Assembly: GCA_902363445.1 (NCBI GenBank)
Contig: CABJAB010000006.1
Location: forward strand, 124,001-188,000
Length of the DNA: 64,000 bases
Direction of reading: 5' to 3'
From: Lachnospiraceae bacterium
GTDB taxonomy: Bacteria > Bacillota > Clostridia > Lachnospirales > Lachnospiraceae
The notes under the pieces are model-generated. The model did no database searches, was not told the origin of the DNA, and saw nothing but the letters and a program-made list of their open reading frames with translations. Every line of letters starts with the position of its first letter. Position 1 is the stretch's first letter. Position numbers and translations under genes: made by a program. Positions 16,472 through 25,140 of this stretch are shown piece by piece.

Positions 16472-19400
16472 TCATTCTTCTACGCCGTACAGCTTAACCA
16501 GCTTCTGCAGGTGAGCATACTTCGCTTTGGACTGTTCTTCCGCAGCTTCAAACAGCTTCGCAGCTCTTTCCGGATTTGCACGTACCAGAGAATTGTAACG
16601 TACTTCTCCGTTCAGGAACTCTTTGTAGTCTCCCGTAGGAGCCTTGCTGTCCAGACTGAATCCAGCCTTGCCAGCCTCAACCAGCTCAGGGTTGAAACGG
16701 AAGTTGAACCAGTAGCCAGCCTCAACGGCTGCCTTTTCTTCCAGCTGAGCTTTCGCCATGCCGGCCTTGATACCATGGTTGATACAAGGAGCATATGCGA
16801 TTACCAGGGAAGGTCCGGGATAAGCTTCTGCTTCCGCCAGAGCCTTTACACACTGATTGTAATCCGCGCCCATAGCAATCTGAGCAACGTATACATAGCC
16901 ATAGCTCATAGCGATGGCAGCCAGGTCTTTCTTCTTCACATCCTTGCCGCCTGCCGCAAACTTAGCGATCGCGCCGGTAGGAGTAGCCTTGGAAGACTGT
17001 CCGCCTGTATTGGAGTAAACCTCAGTATCGAATACCATGATATTGATATCCTTGCCGCTGGCCAGAACATGGTCAACACCGCCGAATCCGATGTCATATG
17101 CCCATCCGTCACCGCCGAAGATCCACTGTGACTTCTTAGCCAGGAAATCCTTATCCTTCAGGATATCTTTGGACTTCTCGCAGCCGCATGCTTCCAGAGC
17201 AGCTACCAGCTTGTCCGTAGCAGCGCCGTTCAGTGCGCCGATGGAATAAGTCTCCAGCCATTCCTTGCCTGCTGCTTCCACATCGGCGTTGCCGCTGTTC
17301 GCAATCGCAGCTTCTACTTTGTTTTTCAGGCTTTCTCTCATGGCATTCTGAGCCAGGCTCATACCATATCCAAACTCAGCCGCATCCTCAAATAAGGAGT
17401 TAGACCAAGCCGGTCCTTTTCCTTCAGGAGTTACGGTATAAGGAGTACTCGGTGAAGAGTTGCCCCAGATTGAAGAGCAGCCGGTAGCGTTTGCGATATA
17501 CATCCTGTCGCCGAACAGCTGGGTGATCAGCTTCGCATAAGGAGTCTCACCGCAGCCTGCGCATGCGCCGGAGAACTCAAGCAGGGGCTGTCTGAACTGG
17601 CTTCCCTTTACGGTATTTTCTTTGAACTTCGCAAGAACCTCAGGCTTCTTAGGAAGCGTCAGGCCATATTCAAAGCCCTTCTGGCAGTCTGCATTGGCTT
17701 CCATGTTCTCCATGGTGAGCGCCTTTGCGCCTTTCTTGCCGGGACATACTGTCGCACAAGAGCCGCAGCCCATGCAGTCCAGAGCGTCCACTGTCATGGA
17801 GAAGAACATACCGGGCATACCCGTCATAGGAACCTTCTTCATATTCTCAGGAGCCGCAGCCGCTTCTTCCTCTGTCATTACTACAGGACGGATAGAAGCA
17901 TGGGGACACACATAAGAACAGAAATTACACTGAATACAGTTCTCGGGATTCCAAACGGGGATGTCTACTGCAACACCGCGCTTCTCAAATGCAGCGGTTC
18001 CGTTGGGTGTAGAGCCGTCCACATAATCCACGAATGCGGATACAGGCAGCTTATTGCCTTCCTGAGCCGCAACGCTCTGCTGAATATTCTTAACAAATTT
18101 AACGGCTTCTTCTCTTCCTTCACGTACCTTCTCGGAGAGATCCTCACACTGAGCGTCCTTCCAGCTTTCAGGTACTTCAATTTCCTTCACATCCTTTGCG
18201 CCGCGGTCGATGGCGTCATAGTTCATCTGAACAATCTTGTCGCCCTTTCTTCCGTAGGTAGCCTTAGCAGCGGCTTTCATCAGCTCGATGGCTTTATCCT
18301 CAGGGATAATGTTGGCGAGCTTGAAGAATGCGGACTGAAGTACGGTATTGATACGGCCGCCAAGACCAATCTCTTTGCCAATCTTGATACCGTCGATCAG
18401 GCAGAGCTTGATATTGTGATCGGCAATATATTTTTTAGCCTGTCCGGGCAGATGCTCCTCAAGACCATCCATATCCCAAGGGCAGTTCAGAAGGAATGTT
18501 CCGCCGTCCTTCAGATCCTGTACCATGTTGTACTTTCTCAGATAAGCGGGATTGTGGCAGGCCACGAAATTCGCTTTGCTGATCAGATAGGTGGATTTGA
18601 TCGGATCCTTACCGAAGCGCAGATGAGAAATCGTCACGCCGCCGGACTTTTTGGAGTCATAATCAAAGTATGCCTGTGCATACATATCGGTATTGTCACC
18701 AATGATCTTGATGGAGTTCTTGTTCGCGCCTACGGTGCCGTCTGCGCCAAGGCCCCAGAACTTACAGCTGATCGTGCTCTCGGGAGCAACGCTGATCTCT
18801 TCTCCGGTTTCTAAGGACAGGTTGGTCACGTCGTCCACAATGCCGATTGTAAACTGTTTTTTCTCTGCATTGTTGTACACGGCAACAATCTGAGCAGGAG
18901 TCGTATCCTTGGAGCCCAGACCATAACGGCCGGTGAAAATGTCGATATTGTGGAACTTCGTATTCCTGAGGGCTGCGACCACATCCAGATACAGAGGCTC
19001 GCCAAGAGCGCCGGGCTCTTTCGTCCTGTCCAGAACGGAGATTCTCTTTGCGGTATCCGGAATCGCCTCGATCAGTTTCTCAGCGCAGAAGGGTCTGTAC
19101 AGACGCACGATAACAAGGCCTGTCTTCTGTCCCTGTGCGTTCAGGAAATCAACGGTCTCCTCGATCGTCTCACATACGGAACCCATCGCAACGATCACAT
19201 GCTCTGCATCCGGAGCGCCGTAGTAGTTGAACAGCTTATAATCTGTTCCGATTTTTTCATTTACTTTATCCATGTACTCTTCTACGATCGCAGGAAGCGC
19301 ATTGTAGTAGGAGTTGCAGGCTTCTCTTGCCTGGAAGAAGATATCAGGGTTCTGAGCGGAACCTCTTTCACAGGGATGCTCAGGATTCAGGGCGCGGCGT

Positions 19401-20011
19401 CTGAATGCGTCGATCGCATCCATGTCGGCCATATCCTTCAGGTCTTCTGTATCCCAGACTTCGATTTTCTGAATCTCATGGGAGGTACGGAAACCATCGA
19501 AGAAGTTGATAAAGGGAACGCGGCCCTTGATCGCTGCCAGATGAGCTACCGCAGTCAGGTCCATGACCTCCTGAACGCTGCCTTCACAAAGCATAGCGGC
19601 GCCGGTCTGACGGCATGCGTACACGTCGGAGTGGTCACCGAAAATAGAAAGGGCATGGCTGGCCAGAGCACGTGCGGATACGTTGAACACACCGGGAAGC
19701 AGCTCGCCGGCGATTTTATAAAGGTTCGGGATCATAAGCAGCAGACCCTGAGATGCCGTATAGGTAGTTGTCAAAGCACCTGCTGACAGAGAGCCGTGCA
19801 CAGCGCCCGCCGCGCCTGCTTCAGACTGCATTTCTGTAATCTGAACGGTCTGTCCGAAGATGTTTGTCCTCCCCTGTGTCGCCCACTCATCTGTGGCTTC
19901 TGCCATCGGTGATGAAGGGGTAATCGGATAGATGGCCGCCACATCGGTAAATGCATAAGAAGCATGAGCCGCTGCATGGTTGCCATCCATGGTTTTCATT
20001 TTTCTTCCCAT
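16472..20011 (-). CDS. nifJ: Pyruvate:ferredoxin (flavodoxin) oxidoreductase
   Basis: A 1179-residue single-chain PFOR of full family length. In order: an N-terminal domain with YPITPSSPMAE (about 30) and TTYTASQGLLLMIPN; a gamma-type domain (about 420-630); a ferredoxin-like domain with two 4Fe-4S clusters, CIQCNFCSYVCP (about 685) and CMGCGSCATVCPGKKG (about 742); then the TPP-binding domain with ACAGCGETPYAKL (about 810), GGDGWAYDIGFGG and DTEVYSNTGGQ. It oxidises pyruvate to acetyl-CoA and CO2, reducing ferredoxin, the central step of clostridial fermentation. AGGAGGAGAT precedes the ATG. A strong promoter with an embedded palindrome lies upstream. Confidence 0.98.
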   Translation of the reverse strand: MGRKMKTMDGNHAAAHASYAFTDVAAIYPITPSSPMAEATDEWATQGRTNIFGQTVQITEMQSEAGAAGAVHGSLSAGALTTTYTASQGLLLMIPNLYKIAGELLPGVFNVSARALASHALSIFGDHSDVYACRQTGAAMLCEGSVQEVMDLTAVAHLAAIKGRVPFINFFDGFRTSHEIQKIEVWDTEDLKDMADMDAIDAFRRRALNPEHPCERGSAQNPDIFFQAREACNSYYNALPAIVEEYMDKVNEKIGTDYKLFNYYGAPDAEHVIVAMGSVCETIEETVDFLNAQGQKTGLVIVRLYRPFCAEKLIEAIPDTAKRISVLDRTKEPGALGEPLYLDVVAALRNTKFHNIDIFTGRYGLGSKDTTPAQIVAVYNNAEKKQFTIGIVDDVTNLSLETGEEISVAPESTISCKFWGLGADGTVGANKNSIKIIGDNTDMYAQAYFDYDSKKSGGVTISHLRFGKDPIKSTYLISKANFVACHNPAYLRKYNMVQDLKDGGTFLLNCPWDMDGLEEHLPGQAKKYIADHNIKLCLIDGIKIGKEIGLGGRINTVLQSAFFKLANIIPEDKAIELMKAAAKATYGRKGDKIVQMNYDAIDRGAKDVKEIEVPESWKDAQCEDLSEKVREGREEAVKFVKNIQQSVAAQEGNKLPVSAFVDYVDGSTPNGTAAFEKRGVAVDIPVWNPENCIQCNFCSYVCPHASIRPVVMTEEEAAAAPENMKKVPMTGMPGMFFSMTVDALDCMGCGSCATVCPGKKGAKALTMENMEANADCQKGFEYGLTLPKKPEVLAKFKENTVKGSQFRQPLLEFSGACAGCGETPYAKLITQLFGDRMYIANATGCSSIWGNSSPSTPYTVTPEGKGPAWSNSLFEDAAEFGYGMSLAQNAMRESLKNKVEAAIANSGNADVEAAGKEWLETYSIGALNGAATDKLVAALEACGCEKSKDILKDKDFLAKKSQWIFGGDGWAYDIGFGGVDHVLASGKDINIMVFDTEVYSNTGGQSSKATPTGAIAKFAAGGKDVKKKDLAAIAMSYGYVYVAQIAMGADYNQCVKALAEAEAYPGPSLVIAYAPCINHGIKAGMAKAQLEEKAAVEAGYWFNFRFNPELVEAGKAGFSLDSKAPTGDYKEFLNGEVRYNSLVRANPERAAKLFEAAEEQSKAKYAHLQKLVKLYGVEE

Positions 20012-20085
20012 AGATAATCTCCTCCTCTAGGAATATAAGTGAATGTGATATAGATTAATATAAATAGCACAAAATCATCCTTATC

Positions 20086-20115
20086 ATTATACAATTCTTG
20101 TTACAAGAATGTCAA
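20086..20115 (-). promoter_or_regulatory. PFOR promoter with a palindromic operator in the spacer
   Basis: Reverse strand -35 TTGACA (20110-20115) and -10 TATAAT (20086-20091), spacer 18 bp. Almost the whole spacer is the 17-bp palindrome ATTCTTGT-T-ACAAGAAT (20094-20110). A repressor there would block the polymerase directly. The regulator is unknown; the motif is not a clear Rex site. Confidence 0.8.
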
Positions 20116-20146
20116 ACAAGTATCTCAAAAAATACATTATTTGTGC

Positions 20147-21088
20147 TTATTTTACAAAGGCTTTTACCTTTTCCGCAATGCTGTCGCCGTCAAGGCCATA
20201 TTTCTTGATCAGCGCCGCCGCGGGGCCGGATTCTCCATAGGTATCGTTAATTCCGATCTTCAGTACCGGTGTCGGTGCTTTCGCGGACAGCGCATCGCAC
20301 ACGGCGCTTCCCAGCCCTCCGATGACGGAGTGCTCCTCAACAGTCACCACTTTGCCGGTTTCTTTAGCTGCCGCGGCTACCAGGTCTTCATCGAGGGGCT
20401 TGATGGTATGGATATTGATGACCTTGGCGTCAATGCCCTCCGCCGCCAGTTTTTCAGCCGCAGCCAGAGATTCACTCACGCACAGGCCGGTGGCGATGAT
20501 GGTCACATCCTTGCCTTCTCTCTCCACAACGCCTTTTCCGATTTCAAATTTATAGGAAGCTTCGTCATGGATGACCGGAACCGCCAGACGCCCGAATCTC
20601 AGATATACGGGGCCCTGATGCTCTATGGCCGCGCGCACGGCCGCTCTGGCCTCAACGTCATCCGCCGGGCTGATCACCACCATGCCGGGAATCGTCCTCA
20701 TCAGGGCGATGTCCTCATTACACTGATGGGTAGCGCCGTCTTCTCCTACGGAAATACCGGCATGGGTAGCGCCGATTTTCACATTCAGATGAGGATATCC
20801 GATGGAATTGCGGACCTGCTCAAAAGCTCTGCCGGCCGCAAACATCGCGAAGGAGCTGGCAAAGGGAATCTTTCCTGTGGTGGCAAGACCTGCCGCCACA
20901 CTCATCATATTGCATTCTGCGATGCCGCAGTCAATATGGCGCTCCGGAAACGCCTTCTTAAAGACTCCCGTCTTGGTAGCGCCGGCCAGGTCGGCATCCA
21001 GCACGACCAGTTCCTTATATTCAGCGCCACATTCTGCCAGTGCCTTACCATAGCTCTCTCTTGTCGCGATCTTCTTTATTTCTGACAT
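20147..21088 (-). CDS. Transketolase, C-terminal subunit
   Basis: A 313-residue protein matching the pyrimidine-binding and C-terminal domains of transketolase. It contains FIDCGIAECNMMSVAAGLA-like sequence (HIDCGIAECNMM, about 52), SVGEDGATHQCNEDIALMRTIPGM (about 112), SPADDVEARAAV and a C-terminal swivel domain with VTVEEHSVIGGLGSAV (about 250). Together with the N-terminal subunit it forms the split, two-gene transketolase common in Firmicutes, exchanging two-carbon units in the pentose phosphate pathway. Its ATG overlaps the N-subunit gene by 13 bases, so translation is coupled. Confidence 0.95.
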   Translation of the reverse strand: MSEIKKIATRESYGKALAECGAEYKELVVLDADLAGATKTGVFKKAFPERHIDCGIAECNMMSVAAGLATTGKIPFASSFAMFAAGRAFEQVRNSIGYPHLNVKIGATHAGISVGEDGATHQCNEDIALMRTIPGMVVISPADDVEARAAVRAAIEHQGPVYLRFGRLAVPVIHDEASYKFEIGKGVVEREGKDVTIIATGLCVSESLAAAEKLAAEGIDAKVINIHTIKPLDEDLVAAAAKETGKVVTVEEHSVIGGLGSAVCDALSAKAPTPVLKIGINDTYGESGPAAALIKKYGLDGDSIAEKVKAFVK

Positions 21089-21912
21089 AATGCTTCACCT
21101 ACTTTCTCCAAATCTGCCATTGCAACGGCATACTGCTCGTCATTGGGAGCAGTTCCATGCCAAGACGCCTGATTTTCCATAAAGGATACCCCTTTGCCCT
21201 TTACTGTTTTCGCGATAATGGCGGTAGGCTGTCCCTTTACCGTCTTCGCTTCCGCAAACGCCGCGCGGATCGCTTCAAAGTCGTGTCCGTCAATATTGAT
21301 CACATGGAAATTAAACGCTTCAAATTTCTTGTCAATGGGATAGGGTGAGTTCACGTCCGCAATGTTCCCATCAATCTGAAGGCCGTTGTTGTCCACGATG
21401 ACTACCAGGTTGTCCAGTTTTCTGTGAGCGGCCAGCATAGAAGCTTCCCATACCTGTCCCTCCTGGATCTCCCCGTCGCCGAGAAGTGTATATACACGGT
21501 AATCCGCGTTGTCCAGCTTGCCTGCGATCGCCATGCCGACAGCCGCGGAAATCCCCTGTCCTAAGGAGCCGCTGGACATATCCACGCCGGGGATATGCTG
21601 CATACAGGGATGTCCCTGGAGATATGAGCCCAGATGGCGGAGTGTCAGAAGATCCTCAACCGGGAAAAAGCCTTTGTGGGCGAGCGCCGCATAATATCCG
21701 GGAGCCGTGTGCCCCTTGGACAGTACAAAACGGTCCCTGCCGGGCTTTTTCGGGTCCTTCGGGTCCACATTCATCTCTTCAAAATACAGATAAGTAAAAA
21801 TTTCTGCAGCGGAAAGAGATCCGCCGGGATGGCCGGCTTTCGCGCTGTGTACGGATGACACAATGCTCTTGCGAATTTCATTGGCCTGTTTCTTGAGTTC
21901 CAACGTATTCAT
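21076..21912 (-). CDS. Transketolase, N-terminal (TPP-binding) subunit
   Basis: A 278-residue protein with the transketolase TPP domain: SVHSAKAGHPGGSLSAAEI (about 22), RFVLSKGHTAPGYYAAL (about 64), the TPP motif GDGEIQEGQVWEA to NLVVIVDNNG (about 144-175), and a C-terminal WHGTAPND-type motif. AGGAGG is 7 bases from ATG 21912; an adjacent ATG at 21915 is also possible. The subunit pairs with the next gene. A promoter at 21985-22013 drives both. The gene pair precedes PFOR, which has its own promoter. Confidence 0.95.
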   Translation of the reverse strand: MNTLELKKQANEIRKSIVSSVHSAKAGHPGGSLSAAEIFTYLYFEEMNVDPKDPKKPGRDRFVLSKGHTAPGYYAALAHKGFFPVEDLLTLRHLGSYLQGHPCMQHIPGVDMSSGSLGQGISAAVGMAIAGKLDNADYRVYTLLGDGEIQEGQVWEASMLAAHRKLDNLVVIVDNNGLQIDGNIADVNSPYPIDKKFEAFNFHVINIDGHDFEAIRAAFAEAKTVKGQPTAIIAKTVKGKGVSFMENQASWHGTAPNDEQYAVAMADLEKVGEALCQK

Positions 21913-21984
21913 CATAGTTCCTCCTTTAATTTCTAATAGATGGACTCCGGATATACAGAATCTCTAATAGACATACTTGTTTAA

Positions 21985-22013
21985 AGTATACCATTTTACC
22001 GTTTTTCTGTCCA
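21985..22013 (-). promoter_or_regulatory. Promoter of the split transketolase operon
   Basis: Reverse strand -35 TGGACA (22008-22013), 17-bp spacer, -10 TATACT (21985-21990) preceded by GG. The start of transcription would lie about 65 bp before the TktN start codon. Confidence 0.65.
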
Positions 22014-22116
22014 CTATAAATCACAATCCCTTTTTGCCCTTATTCACGTCCGCTCTCATCATTCCGTTCTTTTTTATTTCCCGGCGAATTTTGTCCGCTT
22101 TTCTTCCATACTATAA

Positions 22117-22733
22117 TACAAAATACTTTTTGGAATCATTTTTAGTAAACTCTGATTAAGCTCCAGCCAAACACCGGCAGAAGTTCCTGGCCGCCACGAT
22201 TTCGGTTCGCTGGCGATGCAGGGACCGCTTTATCCCCGCTCCGGCAGTACCACTCACATGTCAACGGGAAATCTTTATGATTTCCCATCTCCGGTTCGCG
22301 CAGAAATAGAATCGGTATTTTTCGTTTCTGCCTCCCTACGCCTCGGGAACATCGGCCGCTGCCCTGCGGCGCGCGCCTTGCGGCAGCGGGCCGCGGTGGA
22401 CCGCCCCAATAGCTTTCGAAGCAAACAAAAGCTTATTTCGGTGCGGAAGGAAGAGCAGGAGGAACGATCCGATTCCATCGTAAGGCGAGCGCCGCAGAGC
22501 CGTTAGCAGGATCTTCCCGGCCGTAGGAAGGTAAAAACCGAATTTCATGCAGGTTTTTATTGGAATCTGACATGGAAAAATATCGATTTATCCATGGCAG
22601 TTGGAAAGGACCGACTGGAGGCCGCAAAGATTCTGGTTATGGCTGCCAGCGAGCCGCCTGGATGGAAGCGGATTTCCTCCTGCCTTTAAATCATGCAAAG
22701 AATTCTTGTTTGAAAGGTATTCAAAGGTATATT
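22117..22733 (+). repeat. Mosaic intergenic repeat, copy B (about 617 bp, the longest)
   Basis: This copy holds almost all modules seen in the family: left end ACAAAATACTTTTTGGAATC, the CGCTGGCGATG block, the central palindromes, the AATAGCTTTCG and CGTAAGGCGAGC blocks, a TAAAAACC...GGTTTTTA / GACATGG...CCATGGC hairpin module shared only with the copy at 51914, and the right end. GGTTCGCTGGC (22204-22214) is complementary to GCCAGCGAGCC (22645-22655) near the other end, allowing the whole element to close. The right end carries TTGTTT (22706-22711), 16 bp, TATATT (22728-22733) facing the glycosyltransferase gene. Confidence 0.87.
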
Positions 22734-22779
22734 AATAGAGAACTCTTTTCTCCACCCCGCTTTCCGCAGCAAACAGACG

Positions 22780-22808
22780 TTGCAAGTTTCCGAAAAAAGC
22801 CGTATAAT
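22780..22808 (+). promoter_or_regulatory. Promoter of the GT2 / membrane-protein operon
   Basis: -35 TTGCAA (22780-22785), 17-bp spacer, -10 TATAAT (22803-22808), about 67 bp before the GTG start. It lies outside repeat copy B, so the operon does not depend on the repeat. Confidence 0.78.
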
Positions 22809-22881
22809 ATTAGATGGCTGTAAAATAAGTCGCTATAAAATACAGCAGTTTAGACGCTGATCAAGATAAGGAGTGAATTCC

Positions 22882-23907
22882 GTGAAATTATTATCCATCG
22901 CAGTGCCCTGCTATAATTCTCAGGATTATATGGAACACTGTGTCAATTCCCTGCTTCCCGGAGGAGACGATGTGGAAATCCTCATCGTAAACGACGGTTC
23001 CAAAGATGATACGGCAGATATCGCTAACCGGCTGGAAGCAGAACATCCCGGCATCGTCCGTGCCATCCATCAGGAAAATGCCGGCCACGGCGGCGCGGTG
23101 AATACCGGCCTCGCCCATGCCACAGGCCTGTTCTTCAAGGTCGTGGACAGCGACGACTGGGTGGATCTGGAAGCATACAAAAAAATCCTCTGTTTTCTTA
23201 AAACGGCAGTCATGGAAGACCGTCTTCCCGATTTGCTGCTGTCCAACTATGTCTATGAAAAGCAGGGGGCGGCCCATAAGAAGATCATGCAGTACCGGAA
23301 ATATTTTCCCACTGATACTTATTTCACCTGGGATGATGTAAAGCCGCTGCCTCCCACCATTTATATTCTGATGCATTCCGTCATTTTCCGGACGGCCGTC
23401 CTCAGGCGATCCGGGCTGGAGCTTCCGAAAAAGACCTTTTATGTGGACAATTTATTCGTATTCCAGCCTATGCCCTACGTAAAGACATTGTATTATATCG
23501 ACGCAGACTTCTACCGCTACTTCATCGGCAGGGAGGACCAGTCCGTCAATGAATCTGTGATGATCTCACGGCTGGACCAGCAGTTCCGCGTGACCCGCCT
23601 GATGATTGACTGCCTGGAAAAATCCGGACCGCTTTTTAAAAGCAGCACACTGTGCAAAAACATGTGTTCTTACCTGAACATCGTCCTGAGCATCTCTTCG
23701 ATCATGGCCATCAAATCCGGCACAGAAGAGCATCTGCGGGAAAAAGAAGCATTGTGGCAGGAGCTAAAGGATATGAACCCTTCCCTCTACCGGAAATTCC
23801 GTTATCGGACCCTGCTCGGCATCACCATGAACCTGCCCGGAAAAATCGGCAGGAAATGTTCCGTACTGGCTTATAACGTGACCCAAAAAATATACGGTTT
23901 CAATTAA
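22882..23907 (+). CDS. Family 2 glycosyltransferase
   Basis: A 341-residue GT2 protein. The N-terminal GT-A fold is clear: LSIAVPCYNSQDYMEHCVNS, EILIVNDGSKDDTADIA (about 38-52), and the DxD-type metal site in FKVVDSDDWVD (about 90). The C-terminal half is less conserved; no membrane segment is evident. It transfers a sugar from a nucleotide donor, probably for surface polysaccharide or glycolipid. Start: GTG 22882 has AAGGAG 8 bases upstream; a GTG at 22873 overlaps that site. The membrane protein gene follows after 33 bp, probably cotranscribed. Confidence 0.9.
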   Translation: MKLLSIAVPCYNSQDYMEHCVNSLLPGGDDVEILIVNDGSKDDTADIANRLEAEHPGIVRAIHQENAGHGGAVNTGLAHATGLFFKVVDSDDWVDLEAYKKILCFLKTAVMEDRLPDLLLSNYVYEKQGAAHKKIMQYRKYFPTDTYFTWDDVKPLPPTIYILMHSVIFRTAVLRRSGLELPKKTFYVDNLFVFQPMPYVKTLYYIDADFYRYFIGREDQSVNESVMISRLDQQFRVTRLMIDCLEKSGPLFKSSTLCKNMCSYLNIVLSISSIMAIKSGTEEHLREKEALWQELKDMNPSLYRKFRYRTLLGITMNLPGKIGRKCSVLAYNVTQKIYGFN

Positions 23908-23940
23908 AAGATACCGGTTGCACTGGAAAGGAGGAGGTCT

Positions 23941-24636
23941 ATGGCTTTCAAACGTCCATTTAAACCAAAAACAAAAGATGCAGACTGTAACTTTTACAAA
24001 ATCTTCTGGATTTATATAATCGGCGGCATCCTGGGATGCCTGGCAGAGACCATCTGGTGTTATTTCGCCTTCGGCGGATACTCCAATAGGAGCAGCAACC
24101 TGTTTTTCCCCATGAGCAATGTCTGGGGAGCCGGCTGCGCCCTGTTCAGTATTCTGCTGCATAACAATCAAAATTCCAAGCCTTTTCATCTGTTTATTAA
24201 AGGCTATATTTTCGGCGGCGCATTTGAATTTTTGTGCGGCTTCGTCTGTCAGCTCGTGCTGGGGGTCACATTCTGGGATTATTCCGGAATACCGCTCTCT
24301 ATCGGAAACTATGTAAACCTTGTCTTCTGTGCTTTCTGGGGTTTGGTGGCCATTGCCTGGGCCAAATGGATCTATCCGTTCCTGTCCAGGCTCCTGGAGA
24401 AGGTCCCGCAAAAGAAACGGCGGTTCGCCACCCGGTGTACCGTATGCCTGGTGGTATTTACTTCGGTCATCTCCTGCCTGGCGCTCATCCGCATGAGCGA
24501 ACGGCATAAGAATATACCGCCCAGGAATTTCCTGGAACGTCACCTGGATCAATATTATCCGGATCATCTGCTGGGAAGCACCTTCCCGAAAATGAAATAT
24601 CTGGATACCGGGGAATACATAAAAGATCTGCCATAA
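23941..24636 (+). CDS. Membrane protein, putative ABC-transporter type IV (CmpB) family
   Basis: A 231-residue integral membrane protein with about five or six predicted helices. The opening FYKIFWIYIIGGILGCLAE (about 18) and PMSNVWGAGCALFSILL (about 57), GYIFGGAFEFLCGFVCQL (about 87) and the aromatic GIPLSIGNYVNL pattern are typical of PF06541 proteins, annotated as putative ABC-transporter type IV although no ATPase partner is established. The N-terminus is Lys/Arg-rich (inside). AGGAGG is at good distance. Cotranscription with the GT2 enzyme suggests an envelope role; function unknown. Confidence 0.82.
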   Translation: MAFKRPFKPKTKDADCNFYKIFWIYIIGGILGCLAETIWCYFAFGGYSNRSSNLFFPMSNVWGAGCALFSILLHNNQNSKPFHLFIKGYIFGGAFEFLCGFVCQLVLGVTFWDYSGIPLSIGNYVNLVFCAFWGLVAIAWAKWIYPFLSRLLEKVPQKKRRFATRCTVCLVVFTSVISCLALIRMSERHKNIPPRNFLERHLDQYYPDHLLGSTFPKMKYLDTGEYIKDLP

Positions 24637-24684
24637 AATAAAAAACACCTGGGAGCCATGCCGGCGCTCAGGTATTTTTTATTT
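24637..24684. terminator. Bidirectional terminator
   Basis: AAATAAAAAA-C-ACCTG..AGC pairs with GCT-CAGGT-A-TTTTTTATTT around CATGCCGG. It ends the GT2 operon; its T-run directly touches the left end of repeat copy C. Confidence 0.88.
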
Positions 24685-24690
24685 CATGAT

Positions 24691-25101
24691 ACAAAATACT
24701 TTTTGAAATCATTTTTCGTTAGCTCCAAGCAGAATCCAGACTGACACCAGCAGAAGTTCCGAGTCGTCACGATTTCGGTTCGCTGGCGATACAGGGGCCG
24801 CTTTATCCCCGCTTCAAGAGTACCACTCACATGTCGACGGGAAATCTGGATGATTTCCCGTCTCCCGTTCGCTCAGAAACGGAATCGGTATTTCCGTTTC
24901 TGCCTCCCTCCGCTTGGGGAACACCGACCTCTGCCCTGCGGCGCTCACCTTTAGGCCGGCCCGGAATCTTTCTGCCGGCGTCTTTTCTGCCGCACCTTTT
25001 CGGATGACTTCCATTTCATGATTCCAGAAAAGAACCGGATTTCCTCTTGCTTTGTGAACCAGACAAAGAAAGCTTGTTTGAAAGATATACAAAGGTATAC
25101 C
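24691..25101 (+). repeat. Mosaic intergenic repeat, copy C (about 410 bp)
   Basis: This copy has the left end, the GCTGGCGAT block, the two perfect hairpins CGGGAAATC/GATTTCCCG (24838-24860) and CAGAAACGGAA/TTCCGTTTCTG (24874-24902), the CACCTTTAGGCCGGCCCGG block and the right end, but lacks the AATAGCTTTCG / CGTAAGGCGAG modules of copies A, B and E. It is about 85-90 percent identical to copy A by eye over the shared left 330 bp. Right end: TTGTTT (25074-25079), 16 bp, TATACC (25096-25101). Placed between two convergent transcription units. Confidence 0.85.
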
Positions 25102-25135
25102 CAAGGGCATGAATTAAGGGATGCCCTTGGGTATA
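25096..25135. terminator. Terminator of the MurE-like gene
   Basis: A perfect 15-bp stem, TATACCCAAGGGCAT (25096-25110) with 25121-25135, and a ten-base loop, immediately after the stop codon of the reverse-strand MurE-like gene. Its left arm overlaps the right terminus of repeat copy C. No long T-run is present on the coding strand. Confidence 0.7.
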
Positions 25136-25140
25136 AGTTT

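Noticed and set aside
22216..22823. Open frames of 64-96 codons in repeat copy B
   Set aside because: They run across hairpin modules, lack ribosome binding sites and are not conserved between copies.
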